Shown here: piece by piece, positions 25,000 through 33,435 of the stretch | Numbering within the stretch: position 1 is the stretch's first letter | Layout of the letters: the number at the start of each line of letters is the position of its first letter | DNA from: Streptomyces nojiriensis | GTDB taxonomy: Bacteria; Actinomycetota; Actinomycetes; Streptomycetales; Streptomycetaceae | DNA length: 64,000 bases | Direction: 5' to 3' | Assembly (NCBI RefSeq): GCF_017639205.1 | Contig: NZ_CP071139.1 | Span: 8,121,501-8,185,500 of the forward strand | The notes under the pieces: model-generated | The model's database searches: none | The model's input: only the letters and a program-made list of their open reading frames with translations | What the model was told of the DNA's origin: nothing | Translations under genes and position numbers: made by a program

Positions 25000-27972
25000 A
25001 TGTTGAGGTTCGGGTTGCTCGGACCGCTGGTGGTGTACGACGGCACGGGGCTGACACCGGTCGCGGGACTCAAGGTTCGCGTCCTGCTCGCAGCCCTGTT
25101 GCTCCAGGCCAACCGGGTGGTGCCCAAGGACGCCCTCAAAGAGGCCATGTGGGGCGACCGGCTCCCGTCCAGCGTCGAGGCGTCCTTCGCGAACCATGCG
25201 ACCCGGCTGCGCAGGATCCTCTCCGCCACCGGGGACAAACGACTGCTCACCGTGGCGCCGGGCTACCAGCTCCTCGTCCGGGAAGGCGAACTGGACGTCG
25301 AGGTGTTCGAGGGCCGGGCGCACGCCGCAGGCCTCGCGCACCGCGCGGGGGACTGGCGCAAGGTCCGTGCGGAGAGCGAGGCGGCGCTGAGCCTGTGGCG
25401 CGGCGAGCCCCTCGCCGACCTGGCTCCGTTCTCCGAGTACCGGGCCCCGTCCCTCCGCGTCCACCAGCTCGACGAAGCGCGCCTCCAGGTCCACGAGTGG
25501 GCCTTCGACGCCGACCTCCACCTCGGACGGCACCGCGAGATCTGCGCCGAACTCGCCGCCCTGGCCGCCGAGCACCCGCTGCGCGAGGCGCTCCACCGCC
25601 AGCTCATGCTCGCCCTGCACCGCAGCGGCCGTCAGGCCGACGCGTTCGAGGTCTTCCACGCGCTGCGACGGTCGCTCGTCGACGAACTCGGTGCGGAACC
25701 CGGTGCCGCCGTCCACCAGGCCTACCGGGAACTGCTCGACCAGGACCGGGGCCCGGAGCAGGAGCAGGGCCCGGAGGCGGAGCCGGACCGGGCTCCGCCC
25801 GCCCGCAGCCCATCGCACGGGCCGGTGCCGGTGCCGGTACCCGTACCCGTAGCGGTACCGCGACCGTGGCGGTCGGGTGCGGCGGCGGCCGCATATCCGT
25901 ATCAACTCCCGCCATCCATACCTGAATTCACCGGTCGGGAAGCCGAGACGGCGGCGCTCCTGGAGCTGCTGCGCCGACCGGTGCCGCGCCCGGACGAAGA
26001 CGACGCCGACGGTGACGGCGCCGCGTGCGGCAGCGAGGGCCACCGGACCGCGGCGGCGCCCCTGCGGCCCGTCGTCATCTCGGGCATGGGCGGCATCGGC
26101 AAGTCCGCCCTCGCCGTCCACGTGGCGCGCCTGGTGCGTGACGCGTTCCCGGACGGCGTGCTCTACGCGGACTTACGGGGGTTCAGCAGCGGGGGCGCGC
26201 GCAGCGCCCACGACCTGCTCGCCCGGTTCCTGGCCGACCTCGGGGTGCGCCCCGACGTACTGCCCGACGACACCGACGACCGGGCCACCCTGTTCCGGGC
26301 CGCGGTCGAAGGCCGCCGCATCCTGCTGGTCCTGGACAACGCGCGGGACGCGACCCAGGTCGCCCCGCTCCTGCCGCCCGACGGACCCGGCGCGGCCCTG
26401 ATCACGAGCCGCCACCTGCTCGCGGACGTGCCCGGCGTCACGATGGTGCCCCTCGGTCCGCTCGGCCCCGACGAACAGCTGACCCTGCTGTCCAGGCTCT
26501 GCGGAGCCGACCGGATCACGGACGAGCCGGCCGCCCTGGCCGACATCCTGACCGCATGCGGCGGTCTCCCGCTGGCCCTGCGGATCGTCGGCGGCCGGCT
26601 CGCCTCCCGGCCGTCCTGGCCGCTGGCGCTGCTGGCCGAGCGCCTCACCCCGCACCGAGGCCGCCTCCAGGCCCTCGCCATGGGCTCGGTCGCCGTACGG
26701 CACACCTTCGACATGAGCTACCTGGCGATGCGTGCGAGCGACAACGACCTGGAGCGGGAGGCGGCCCGCGCCTTCCGGCTGCTGGGCCTGTGGCAGCCCC
26801 ATGCCGTGACCACCCGGTCGGCCGCCGCCCTGCTGGGCGCGACGGAGTACGACGCGGCCGCCGCACTGGAACTGCTGGTCGACGCCAACCTCGTACACAG
26901 CCCCGAGCCCGACGCGTACGCGCTCCACGACCTCCTCGGCGAGTACGCGGCGCAGCGGGCAGCGGAGGACGTCACCGGGGCGGAGCAGGAGAGCGCCATC
27001 CTGAGGCTGCTCACCTGGTACGCACGGGCCGTGGCCGCGGCCTGCGCCGTGGCCAGCCACGAGACGCAGTCCCCGCCGCCGCTCGCCGGCCCCCGGGACC
27101 CGGGGTTGCCCGCGTTCACGGAGGAGGCGGACGCCTTGGCGTGGACCAAGCGGGAACTGCCGGCCATCCGTGAGGCGATCACCCGGGCCGGGGTGCTCGG
27201 ACGCTCCGACATCGCGTGGCGCCTGGCCGTCGGACTGTTCGGGTACGCGACCACGCACTGGTGGACCGGCGAATGGGACGCCTGCCTGCGACAGGCCATG
27301 GACATCGCTCTGGCGCACGACGACACGCTCGGGCGCGCCTGGCTCCACCGCAGGATCGCCGTCGCCCACGGGATGGCGGACCGCAACGAGCAGTGCCTGG
27401 AGCACCTGAACACGTCGCTCGGATTCTTCACCGACGCCGGCGACGAACTGGCGCAGGCCTCGATCCTGGGCAACCTGTCGGGCCTGTACGTCCAGATCGG
27501 GGACGCCGAGCGGGGGATCGCCCACGCCGAGCGGTCGTACGAGCTGTACCGGAACGTCGGCAACGCCGCCAGCGAGGCGCTGGCCCTGAGCCGGATCGCG
27601 GACGCCCAGGAGATGTGCGGCGAACACGCCCTGGCGGCGGCGTACCACCAAAAGGTCATCGAGGTACTTCGCGAGCAGCGGCACGGGGTCTTCCTGGCCA
27701 CCAGCCTGACCAAGCTCGGCGACATCCACCGGCAGCTCGGCCGCCGTGAGGCGGCGTTGGAGGCGCAGACGGAGGCGCTGGCCATCCGGCAGCGGATGAA
27801 CGACCTCGGCGGAACGGCCGACTGCCTGGCCTTCATGGCCCGGACGCACCACCGGTTCGGCGAGTGGGAGGCCGCACGGGCCTGCTGGGAGCAGTGCCTG
27901 GACCTGGGGCTGCGCCACGGTATGACGCAGCACATCGAGCGGAGCCGCGCGGGCCTGGCCGAGCTGCCGTAG
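25000..27972 (+). CDS. AfsR/SARP-family regulator with NB-ARC and TPR domains
   Basis: The product is 990 residues from ATG 25000. An OmpR-type winged helix (about 1-90, with MLRFGLLGPLVV and VEASFANHATRLRRIL) is followed by a bacterial transcriptional activation domain (about 95-245). A Pro/Val-rich linker with repeated PV leads to an NB-ARC ATPase (P-loop GMGGIGKS near residue 364, LVLDNARD near 440) and C-terminal TPR repeats (about 740-985). This is the AfsR layout. Such proteins activate secondary-metabolite or developmental genes by binding direct repeats near the -35 region. One Leu codon is TTA (26173-26175, codon 392), so translation should depend on the bldA tRNA and rise late in growth. 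No biosynthetic target is adjacent. Confidence 0.93.
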   Translation: MLRFGLLGPLVVYDGTGLTPVAGLKVRVLLAALLLQANRVVPKDALKEAMWGDRLPSSVEASFANHATRLRRILSATGDKRLLTVAPGYQLLVREGELDVEVFEGRAHAAGLAHRAGDWRKVRAESEAALSLWRGEPLADLAPFSEYRAPSLRVHQLDEARLQVHEWAFDADLHLGRHREICAELAALAAEHPLREALHRQLMLALHRSGRQADAFEVFHALRRSLVDELGAEPGAAVHQAYRELLDQDRGPEQEQGPEAEPDRAPPARSPSHGPVPVPVPVPVAVPRPWRSGAAAAAYPYQLPPSIPEFTGREAETAALLELLRRPVPRPDEDDADGDGAACGSEGHRTAAAPLRPVVISGMGGIGKSALAVHVARLVRDAFPDGVLYADLRGFSSGGARSAHDLLARFLADLGVRPDVLPDDTDDRATLFRAAVEGRRILLVLDNARDATQVAPLLPPDGPGAALITSRHLLADVPGVTMVPLGPLGPDEQLTLLSRLCGADRITDEPAALADILTACGGLPLALRIVGGRLASRPSWPLALLAERLTPHRGRLQALAMGSVAVRHTFDMSYLAMRASDNDLEREAARAFRLLGLWQPHAVTTRSAAALLGATEYDAAAALELLVDANLVHSPEPDAYALHDLLGEYAAQRAAEDVTGAEQESAILRLLTWYARAVAAACAVASHETQSPPPLAGPRDPGLPAFTEEADALAWTKRELPAIREAITRAGVLGRSDIAWRLAVGLFGYATTHWWTGEWDACLRQAMDIALAHDDTLGRAWLHRRIAVAHGMADRNEQCLEHLNTSLGFFTDAGDELAQASILGNLSGLYVQIGDAERGIAHAERSYELYRNVGNAASEALALSRIADAQEMCGEHALAAAYHQKVIEVLREQRHGVFLATSLTKLGDIHRQLGRREAALEAQTEALAIRQRMNDLGGTADCLAFMARTHHRFGEWEAARACWEQCLDLGLRHGMTQHIERSRAGLAELP

Positions 27973-27988
27973 GGGGCGTCCTGGGGGT

Positions 27989-28016
27989 GTGGCCCCGAGC
28001 GCGTGCCCGGGGCCAC
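27989..28016. terminator. terminator hairpin between convergent genes
   Basis: GTGGCCCCG (27989-27997) pairs with CGGGGCCAC (28008-28016). It lies between the stops of the AfsR-type gene (27972) and the minus-strand secreted-protein gene (28039). Confidence 0.75.
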
Positions 28017-28038
28017 CGCCCGGAGAACCGGGGGTACG

Positions 28039-28500
28039 TCAGCTGACCCAGTCGGTGCACTTCAGCTCGATGCCCTCGACGTTCACGCAGGCGCGCAGCC
28101 AGGTGCCGTCCGGCCAGTACTGCATGGGCGTGTACACATCGCCCCCGTCACGGTGCTCGTATCCGCGCATTCCGTCCCAGGTCTTGCCGCCGTCCGTGGA
28201 ACGGTCGATCCACACACCGTACTTGTAGTACCGCGTGGCCGTCTTCGCCCAGCCGTACCAGCGGCCGTCCTTCTTGCCGGAGCGCAGGGCAACGGTGGCG
28301 TAACCGCTGACGGTCGCCGTCGAGTCGGTGCTCGGACCGGAGTCCCAGCTGACCGGGCCCGGGTCCCAGCCGTCACAGGCGTAGCCGCTGCAGTCCAGCC
28401 CGGCCGCCGAGGCGGGATTGCCCGTGGTCATCAGCGTGGCGAGGGCCATGGCCGCGACCGGCAGAGCCCGGGTGAGTATCCGGCTTCCCTTGTTTCGCAT
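28039..28500 (-). CDS. small secreted protein, hypothetical
   Basis: The product is 153 residues. ATG 28498-28500 starts a Sec signal peptide (MRNKGSRIL, hydrophobic core, NPASAAG with cleavage near 33); an earlier frame extension is not supported. The mature protein has Cys in LDCSGYACDGWD and near the C-terminus (ACVNVEGIELKC), so two disulfides are likely, and repeated aromatic strand patterns (RWYGWAKTATRYYKYGVWIDRS, spanning about residues 85-106) suggest an all-beta fold. Proteins like this are common in Streptomyces secretomes and have no assigned function. Confidence 0.8.
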   Translation of the reverse strand: MRNKGSRILTRALPVAAMALATLMTTGNPASAAGLDCSGYACDGWDPGPVSWDSGPSTDSTATVSGYATVALRSGKKDGRWYGWAKTATRYYKYGVWIDRSTDGGKTWDGMRGYEHRDGGDVYTPMQYWPDGTWLRACVNVEGIELKCTDWVS

Positions 28501-28678
28501 GATCCGTCCCGTGTTCGTCGAGTGCTCAGTGGTGAGACCCGCACCGGGTCTCTGCCGACGCCCGGGCGCGGTGCCCGGAGCTCCTCGGTCGACGTGGGAA
28601 GAGTGCACGCGCCCCCCAACGCGTCCCCAACGCGCGGCCAACGAGACCGCCGCAGCGGGCACGCCCGGTCCGTCGGTC

Positions 28679-30265
28679 TCAAGAGACCGTGACGAAGACG
28701 CTGTGCCGGCCGCTCGCGCCGTCGGGGACGGTCCGGGCGCGCTGCTCGGTCTGTACCGCCCCGGTGCCGTCGGTGGCGCGGACGGTGATCGTGTGTCCGC
28801 CGGGGGCGGCCTGCCAGCGGTAGGACCACTGGCGCCAGGTGTCGGCGGTGTCCTGCGCGGCGAGGTCCGCGTCCTGCCAGGGCCCTTCGTCGATACGGAG
28901 TTCCACGCGGGTGATGCCGCGGCGCTGCGCCCAGGCCACGCCGGCGACCATCACGGTGCCGGCGGCGGGACGGGCGAACGGCTTGGGGGTGTCGATCCGG
29001 GACTGCGTCTTGATCGGCGCCCGGCGGGCCCACTTCCGCTTCACCCAGTACGGGTCGTACGCGTCGAAGGTGGTGAGCTCGATCTCGGCGATCCACTTGC
29101 AGGCGGACACGTAGCCGTACAGCCCCGGTACGACCATCCGAACGGGAAAGCCGTGCTCGAAGGGCAGCGGCCCGCCGTTCATGCCGACCGCGAGCATCGC
29201 GTCGCGCCCGTCCATGACGTCCTCGACCGGGGACCCCAGGGTCATGCCGTCCACGGAACGGGCCACCAACTGGTCGGCCGTGCCGCCCTTGGACGGCGGC
29301 CGGACACCGCATTCGGCCAACAGGCCGGCCAGCGGGACACCGAGCCAGCGGGCGGTGCCGACGTACGGCCCGCCGACCTCGTTGGACACGCACGTGAGGG
29401 TGATGTCGCGTTCGATCAGCGGGCGGGCCAGCAGCTGGTCGAGGGTGTAGCTGCGAGGCCGGGTGACGCCTTTGCCCAGGATCCGCAGCCGCCAGGTACC
29501 GGCGTCGACCTTGGGGACGACGAGGGCGGTATCGACCCGGTAGAAGTCCCGCCCGGGCGTGGTGAAGGCACTGATCTGCGGAACCTCCAGCTGCGCGCCG
29601 GCCGGAACCGCGGGTGCCGGTGAAGCGGGGGCGGGCAGGGCGAGGCCGTTGCGGGAGGCCACGGCGCCCTGGCCGCGCCGTCCGGACAGGGCGCGACCGG
29701 CCACCCCGGCTCCGGCGGCGGCCGCGGCGGTCAGGGTCGCCGCGGTGAGGAACCCCCGTCGGCTCCAGCCGCCCCCGGTGCCCTCATCACCCGAAGCGGA
29801 GCCGACGGGGGCGGCTTTGCCGGCCAGGACGTACAGCACGGCCGCGCCCGCGAGGGCGCCGAGGAGGGAAGGGAGGGCGTCACCGGCACCCTCGGAATCG
29901 GGCCTGCTCAGGGCCGCGGCCACGCCGACGACCCCGAACACCAGCACCCCGGCCGCCCCCGCGCGCCGGTACCGCAGTGACACGACTCCCAGGGAGACAG
30001 CGAACAGGGACAGCACGAGCAGGATGCCGAGCTGGAGGACGATCTTGTCGTTCTCCCCGAACGTGCGGATCGCGAAATCCTTCAGCGCGGCAGGGGTCCG
30101 GTCGATGACCGCACCGCCGACCACCGTCACCGGCCCGGCGGCCGGCCGCACCAGGGCCGCGGCCAGTTCGGCCACGGCGAGCGCCGTGAACCCGGCCAGA
30201 AGCCCGGCCGGTGCCCCACGGGAGGTGCGGAGGAGGGTGGTGCGGAAGCTGCTCACACCCGGCAT
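28679..30265 (-). CDS. membrane-anchored sulfite-oxidase-like molybdopterin oxidoreductase
   Basis: The product is 528 residues from ATG 30263-30265. The N-terminal half has four hydrophobic segments (about 17-40, 75-95, 100-120 and 135-150). A further twin-Arg-like segment, WSRRGFLTAATLTAAAAAGAGVAG (about 170-193), precedes the catalytic part. The molybdopterin domain (about 235-400) holds DITLTCVSNEVGG, whose Cys is the expected Mo ligand, and LPFEHGFPVRMVVPGLYG. A C-terminal Mo-co dimerisation domain follows (about 420-525). It would oxidise a small substrate such as sulfite outside the membrane. It is divergent from the sigK/anti-sigma pair; in actinobacteria this grouping is frequent, so the molybdoenzyme is a probable target of that sigma factor. 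Confidence 0.9.
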   Translation of the reverse strand: MPGVSSFRTTLLRTSRGAPAGLLAGFTALAVAELAAALVRPAAGPVTVVGGAVIDRTPAALKDFAIRTFGENDKIVLQLGILLVLSLFAVSLGVVSLRYRRAGAAGVLVFGVVGVAAALSRPDSEGAGDALPSLLGALAGAAVLYVLAGKAAPVGSASGDEGTGGGWSRRGFLTAATLTAAAAAGAGVAGRALSGRRGQGAVASRNGLALPAPASPAPAVPAGAQLEVPQISAFTTPGRDFYRVDTALVVPKVDAGTWRLRILGKGVTRPRSYTLDQLLARPLIERDITLTCVSNEVGGPYVGTARWLGVPLAGLLAECGVRPPSKGGTADQLVARSVDGMTLGSPVEDVMDGRDAMLAVGMNGGPLPFEHGFPVRMVVPGLYGYVSACKWIAEIELTTFDAYDPYWVKRKWARRAPIKTQSRIDTPKPFARPAAGTVMVAGVAWAQRRGITRVELRIDEGPWQDADLAAQDTADTWRQWSYRWQAAPGGHTITVRATDGTGAVQTEQRARTVPDGASGRHSVFVTVS

Positions 30266-30515
30266 TCGGCCTGACCCGCCCGGCGGATGGGTCCGCCACC
30301 CGAACGGGTGACAGTCGCCGCCCGCCACCGTGTGCAGCGGTCCCGCCCCCCGGGCCCCCTGTCCCCTCGGCTCGGCCACAGCGGTGCGGTTCCCTCGATC
30401 GGGGGAAGCGGGGTCCGCGCCGCTGACCGCCTGCCGGCCCATCCGCAGCTCCTTCCGCTACGAAGTACGGGTCAGAGGCACCTGCACGGCCACTTCCTAC
30501 GGACGAAGGACTGCC

Positions 30516-30554
30516 ATGTCACGGACACCCCGCCGCCGGGAGCCCGCCCGGTGA
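30516..30554 (+). CDS. possible leader peptide overlapping the sigK start
   Basis: A 12-residue frame, MSRTPRRREPAR, has GAAGGA before its ATG at 30516. Its stop TGA (30552-30554) overlaps the GTG start of the sigma factor gene as GTGA. This arrangement could couple translation of the sigma gene to the leader. It is too short to judge from composition; the good ribosome site and the exact overlap are the only support. Confidence 0.35.
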   Translation: MSRTPRRREPAR

Positions 30555-31140
30555 ACCAGCCCCTTCCGTTCGGTTCCGCCCGGCACACCGGTCCCCCCGC
30601 CGACCTCGCCCAGGTCATGCAGCAGGTCGCGCGCGGGACAAGGACGCCTTCTCGACCCTGTACGACGCTCTCGCACCCATGGTCTTCGGGATCGTGGTGA
30701 GGGTCGTACGCGACCGTGCCCAGTCGGAGGAGGTCGCCCAGGAGGTCATGATCGACCTGTGGCGGCAGGCCGCCCGCTACCGGCCCGAAGCGGGCGGTGT
30801 GAGTACGTGGGCGGCGACCATCGCCCACCGGAGGGCGGTCGACCGCGTCCGCTCGGCGCAGGCCGCCGCGGACCGTGAGCACGCGCAGGCCGCCCGCGAG
30901 CACCGCACGGCGTACGACGAGGTCGCCGAGCAGGTCGAGATCCGCCTGGACAGCGAGCAGGTCCGGCGCTGCCTGCGCGGCCTGACCGAACTCCAGCGCC
31001 AAGCCGTGACCCTGGCCTACTACCAGGGCCTGACCTACCGCGAGGTCGCCGAGACGCTTCGCACGCCGCTTCCGACCGTCAAGACGCGCATGCGCGACGG
31101 GCTGATCCGGCTCCGCGACTGCATGGGGGTGACCCCGTGA
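30551..31140 (+). pseudogene. sigK: SigK-like ECF sigma factor with a one-base frameshift
   Basis: The gene starts at GTG 30551 (GGGAG eight bases upstream) with VNQPLPFGSARHTGPPADL and AQVMQQVARG, then leaves frame. One missing base in the run GGG at 30635-30637 explains it: restoring GGGG gives RGDKDAFSTLYDALAPMVFGIVVRVVR, which continues into the long downstream frame. The rest is normal: sigma region 2 (RDRAQSEEVAQEVMIDLWRQ, then STWAATIAHRRAVDRVRS) and region 4 (LTELQRQAVTLAYYQGLTYREVAETL). Without correction the N-terminus of region 2 is lost, and the first good in-frame ATG is at 30679. Either a real mutation or a sequencing error in a G-run is possible. The anti-sigma gene overlaps the stop by GTGA, so the pair was a normal operon. 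Confidence 0.85.
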
Positions 31141-31886
31141 ACCACCACGCAGCCGATCTTCACATCCTGGCCGCTCCGTACGCGCTGGATGCCTTGGATC
31201 CCGCCGAGCGCACGGAGTTCGACGCCCACCTGACCGGGTGCGACGGCTGCCGGGAGGACGTGGCCGACTTCCTGGCCACCGCCGCGCGCCTCGCGGCCTC
31301 CGCGGCCCAGGCCCCGCCCGCCGCGATGAAGCAGCGGACCATGACGGCGGCCGACCACGTACGACAGCTCCCGCCCCACCTCCCCGCGACGTCCCCCGTG
31401 GCCGTACGCGGCGTGCTGCGCCGCAAGGCGCTCCCCGTGGCCTTGGCGGCGAGCCTGGTGGCGGCCGCGTCGTTCGCCGGCCTGGCCGCCTGGCAGAACC
31501 AGGAGAACCGGCAGCTCGAACAGCGGGCCCGGCAGGTCGAGCAGCGCCTGGGCGCCGTCGGCGGCGTCCTGGCCGCGCCGGACGCCCGCACCGTCCACGG
31601 CCGGGCCGACAACGGGGCCCTCACCACCGTGGTCGCCTCCGACCGGCAGGACAAGGCCGTCTTCACCGCCACCGGCCTGCCCGCCCCGGCCCCGGGGAAG
31701 ACCTACCAGCTGTGGCTCGCCCACGACGGCACCATGAGCCCCGCCGGATTCATCCACCAGGACGGCACCGTCCTGATCGACGGGAACACCGCCGACGCCG
31801 ACGCGCTCGGCCTCACCCTCGAACCCGCCGGAGGATCCCCGCAGCCCACCACCACCCCCGTGCTCCTGATGACCCTGCCCGCCTGA
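31137..31886 (+). CDS. rskA: RskA-type anti-sigma factor
   Basis: The product is 249 residues from GTG 31137, overlapping the sigma factor stop by four bases, which implies translational coupling. The N-terminal anti-sigma domain (about 1-75) has the zinc-type pattern H...GCDGC in DAHLTGCDGCREDVADF and would hold the sigma factor. A single membrane helix follows (about 100-121, LPVALAASLVAAASFAGLAAW). The outer C-terminal domain (about 150-248) matches the RskA family, with VFTATGLPAPAPGKTYQLWL and a beta-rich end. In this family, regulated proteolysis of the membrane part releases SigK. Here the partner is frameshifted, so the anti-sigma factor may have nothing to bind. Confidence 0.9.
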   Translation: MNHHAADLHILAAPYALDALDPAERTEFDAHLTGCDGCREDVADFLATAARLAASAAQAPPAAMKQRTMTAADHVRQLPPHLPATSPVAVRGVLRRKALPVALAASLVAAASFAGLAAWQNQENRQLEQRARQVEQRLGAVGGVLAAPDARTVHGRADNGALTTVVASDRQDKAVFTATGLPAPAPGKTYQLWLAHDGTMSPAGFIHQDGTVLIDGNTADADALGLTLEPAGGSPQPTTTPVLLMTLPA

Positions 31887-32025
31887 GGGCGCGAGCCCGC
31901 GACCGGACCGTCCCGCGCCGGAGGGAAGACCGTACGAAGTGCACGGGCGGGGCCGCCCGTTCCGGTACCCTGCCGGGGTAACCCAGCCAGGTTCGGGCGA
32001 GAGCCCGGTGGGATGGAGATCGGCC

Positions 32026-32670
32026 ATGGCCCTTCGATTCGACTGCTCCACGGCTTCGGGCCGGACCGGCGGACTGAGCGCGGCCGCCCGGGCGGTACGC
32101 CGGGGCGAGCTGGTGGTGCTCCCGACGGACACCGTCTACGGCATCGGCGCGGACGCCTTCGACCCGGACGCGGTGGACAGGCTGCTGGGTGCCAAGGGCC
32201 GGGACCGCGCGATGCCCTCGCCGGTGCTGGTCGCCTCCCCGGACGCCCTGCACGACCTGGTCGCCGATTTCCCCAAGCAGGGGTGGGCCCTGGTGGAGGC
32301 GTTCTGGCCGGGCGGGCTGACCCTGGTCGCCCGCCACCTGCCCTCGCTGTCCTGGGATCTCGGGGAGACCAACGGCACGGTCGCGGTCCGGATGCCGTCC
32401 CATCCCGTGGCGCTCGAACTGCTCGCCGAGACCGGACCGATGGCGGTGTCCAGCGCCAACCTGACCGGCCGCCCCTCGCCGCAGGACTGCGACGCCGCAC
32501 AGGGCATGCTGGGCGACTCCGTCGCCGTCTACCTGGACGGCGGGCCCACCGAGGCCGCCGTCGCCTCCTCGATCGTGGACCTCACCGGCCCGGCACCGGT
32601 CCTCAGGCGGGCCGGCGCCATCAGCGCCCCCACCTTGCGCAGCGTCGTGCCCGACCTGCTGGAGTCCTGA
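32026..32670 (+). CDS. Sua5/YciO/YrdC family threonylcarbamoyl-AMP synthase-like protein
   Basis: The product is 214 residues; GGAGATCGG precedes ATG 32026. The YrdC fold is evident from AARAVRRGELVVLPTDTVYGIGADAF (about 20-45), WPGGLTLVARH, VAVRMPSHPVALELL and AVSSANLTGRPSP. These proteins make L-threonylcarbamoyl-AMP from threonine, bicarbonate and ATP, the first step of the t6A37 modification of tRNA. The gene has only the YrdC domain, without the C-terminal Sua5 domain. It stands next to a carbonic anhydrase gene, which could supply bicarbonate, although that link is speculative. Whether this is the main t6A enzyme or a paralogue cannot be decided from this window. Confidence 0.9.
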   Translation: MALRFDCSTASGRTGGLSAAARAVRRGELVVLPTDTVYGIGADAFDPDAVDRLLGAKGRDRAMPSPVLVASPDALHDLVADFPKQGWALVEAFWPGGLTLVARHLPSLSWDLGETNGTVAVRMPSHPVALELLAETGPMAVSSANLTGRPSPQDCDAAQGMLGDSVAVYLDGGPTEAAVASSIVDLTGPAPVLRRAGAISAPTLRSVVPDLLES

Positions 32671-32675
32671 CCCTC

Positions 32676-32702
32676 GGCAGGCAGGCAGGCAGGCAGGCAG
32701 GC
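32676..32702. repeat. GGCA tetranucleotide repeat
   Basis: Six GGCA units followed by GGC, starting six bases after the stop of the YrdC gene. It is noncoding, lies between two same-strand genes and is of the kind that changes length by slippage. Confidence 0.9.
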
Positions 32703-32769
32703 CGCCGCAGGCCGCTCCTGCGCCGGACCCCGCGGTGTGGAGGTCCGGGCGGGGTCGTAGCCTGCGGTC

Positions 32770-33405
32770 ATGAGTACCTCGCTGCCACCGACCCCGTCCG
32801 AGGCCTTCGAGCTGCTGCTGGCCGGCAACCGGCGCTTCGTCGCGGGCGCACCCGAGCACCCGAACCAGGACGCCGCCCGCCGCACCGAGACCGCACCGGC
32901 TCAGAGCCCCTTCGCCGTGTTCTTCGGCTGCTCCGATTCGCGGCTGGCCGCCGAGATCATCTTCGACCGCGGGCTGGGTGACCTGTTCGTCGTCCGCACC
33001 GCGGGCCACGTCGCGGGTCCGGAGGTGCTGGGCAGCATCGAGTACGCGGTGAGCGTGCTGGAGAGCCCGCTGGTCGTCGTACTGGGCCACGACCAGTGCG
33101 GTGCGGTCGCCGCGACCCGCGCCGCCCTGACCGACGGCGTCAGCGCCACCGGGTACGTACGCGACGTCATCGAGCGGGTCACCCCCAGCGTGCTGGCCGC
33201 CCGCGCGGCGGGACTCACCGACGAGGACGACATCATCGCCGAGCACATACGGCACACCGTCGACCTTCTTCTGGACCGCTCCCGCGTCCTCGCCGACCAG
33301 GTCACGGCAGGGCGCGCCGCCGTGGTGGGGCTGTCCTACCGGCTGGCCGACGGCAGCGCCCGGGTCGTCACCACCCGCGGCCTCCCGAGCGAGGTGTCGG
33401 CCTGA
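32770..33405 (+). CDS. beta-carbonic anhydrase
   Basis: The product is 211 residues, the normal size. Zinc ligands are in place: Cys54 in GCSDSR, and His107 with Cys110 in LGHDQCGAV; Asp56 and Arg58 of the CSDSR dyad are also present. The AGH stretch and PLVVVLGH strand match the family. It interconverts CO2 and bicarbonate in the cytoplasm. It has no signal peptide or membrane segment, so it is not a fused SulP-type protein. It follows the YrdC-type gene by about 100 bases, across the GGCA repeat, and probably has its own promoter. Confidence 0.95.
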   Translation: MSTSLPPTPSEAFELLLAGNRRFVAGAPEHPNQDAARRTETAPAQSPFAVFFGCSDSRLAAEIIFDRGLGDLFVVRTAGHVAGPEVLGSIEYAVSVLESPLVVVLGHDQCGAVAATRAALTDGVSATGYVRDVIERVTPSVLAARAAGLTDEDDIIAEHIRHTVDLLLDRSRVLADQVTAGRAAVVGLSYRLADGSARVVTTRGLPSEVSA

Positions 33406-33435
33406 CCGCCCGGTGACCGCCTCCGGCGCCGTCGG

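Noticed and set aside
30287-30700. A separate gene covering the start of sigK
   Set aside because: Its useful part is only the N-terminus of the sigma factor, which continues in another frame after one missing base. The rest is noncoding or in the wrong frame.
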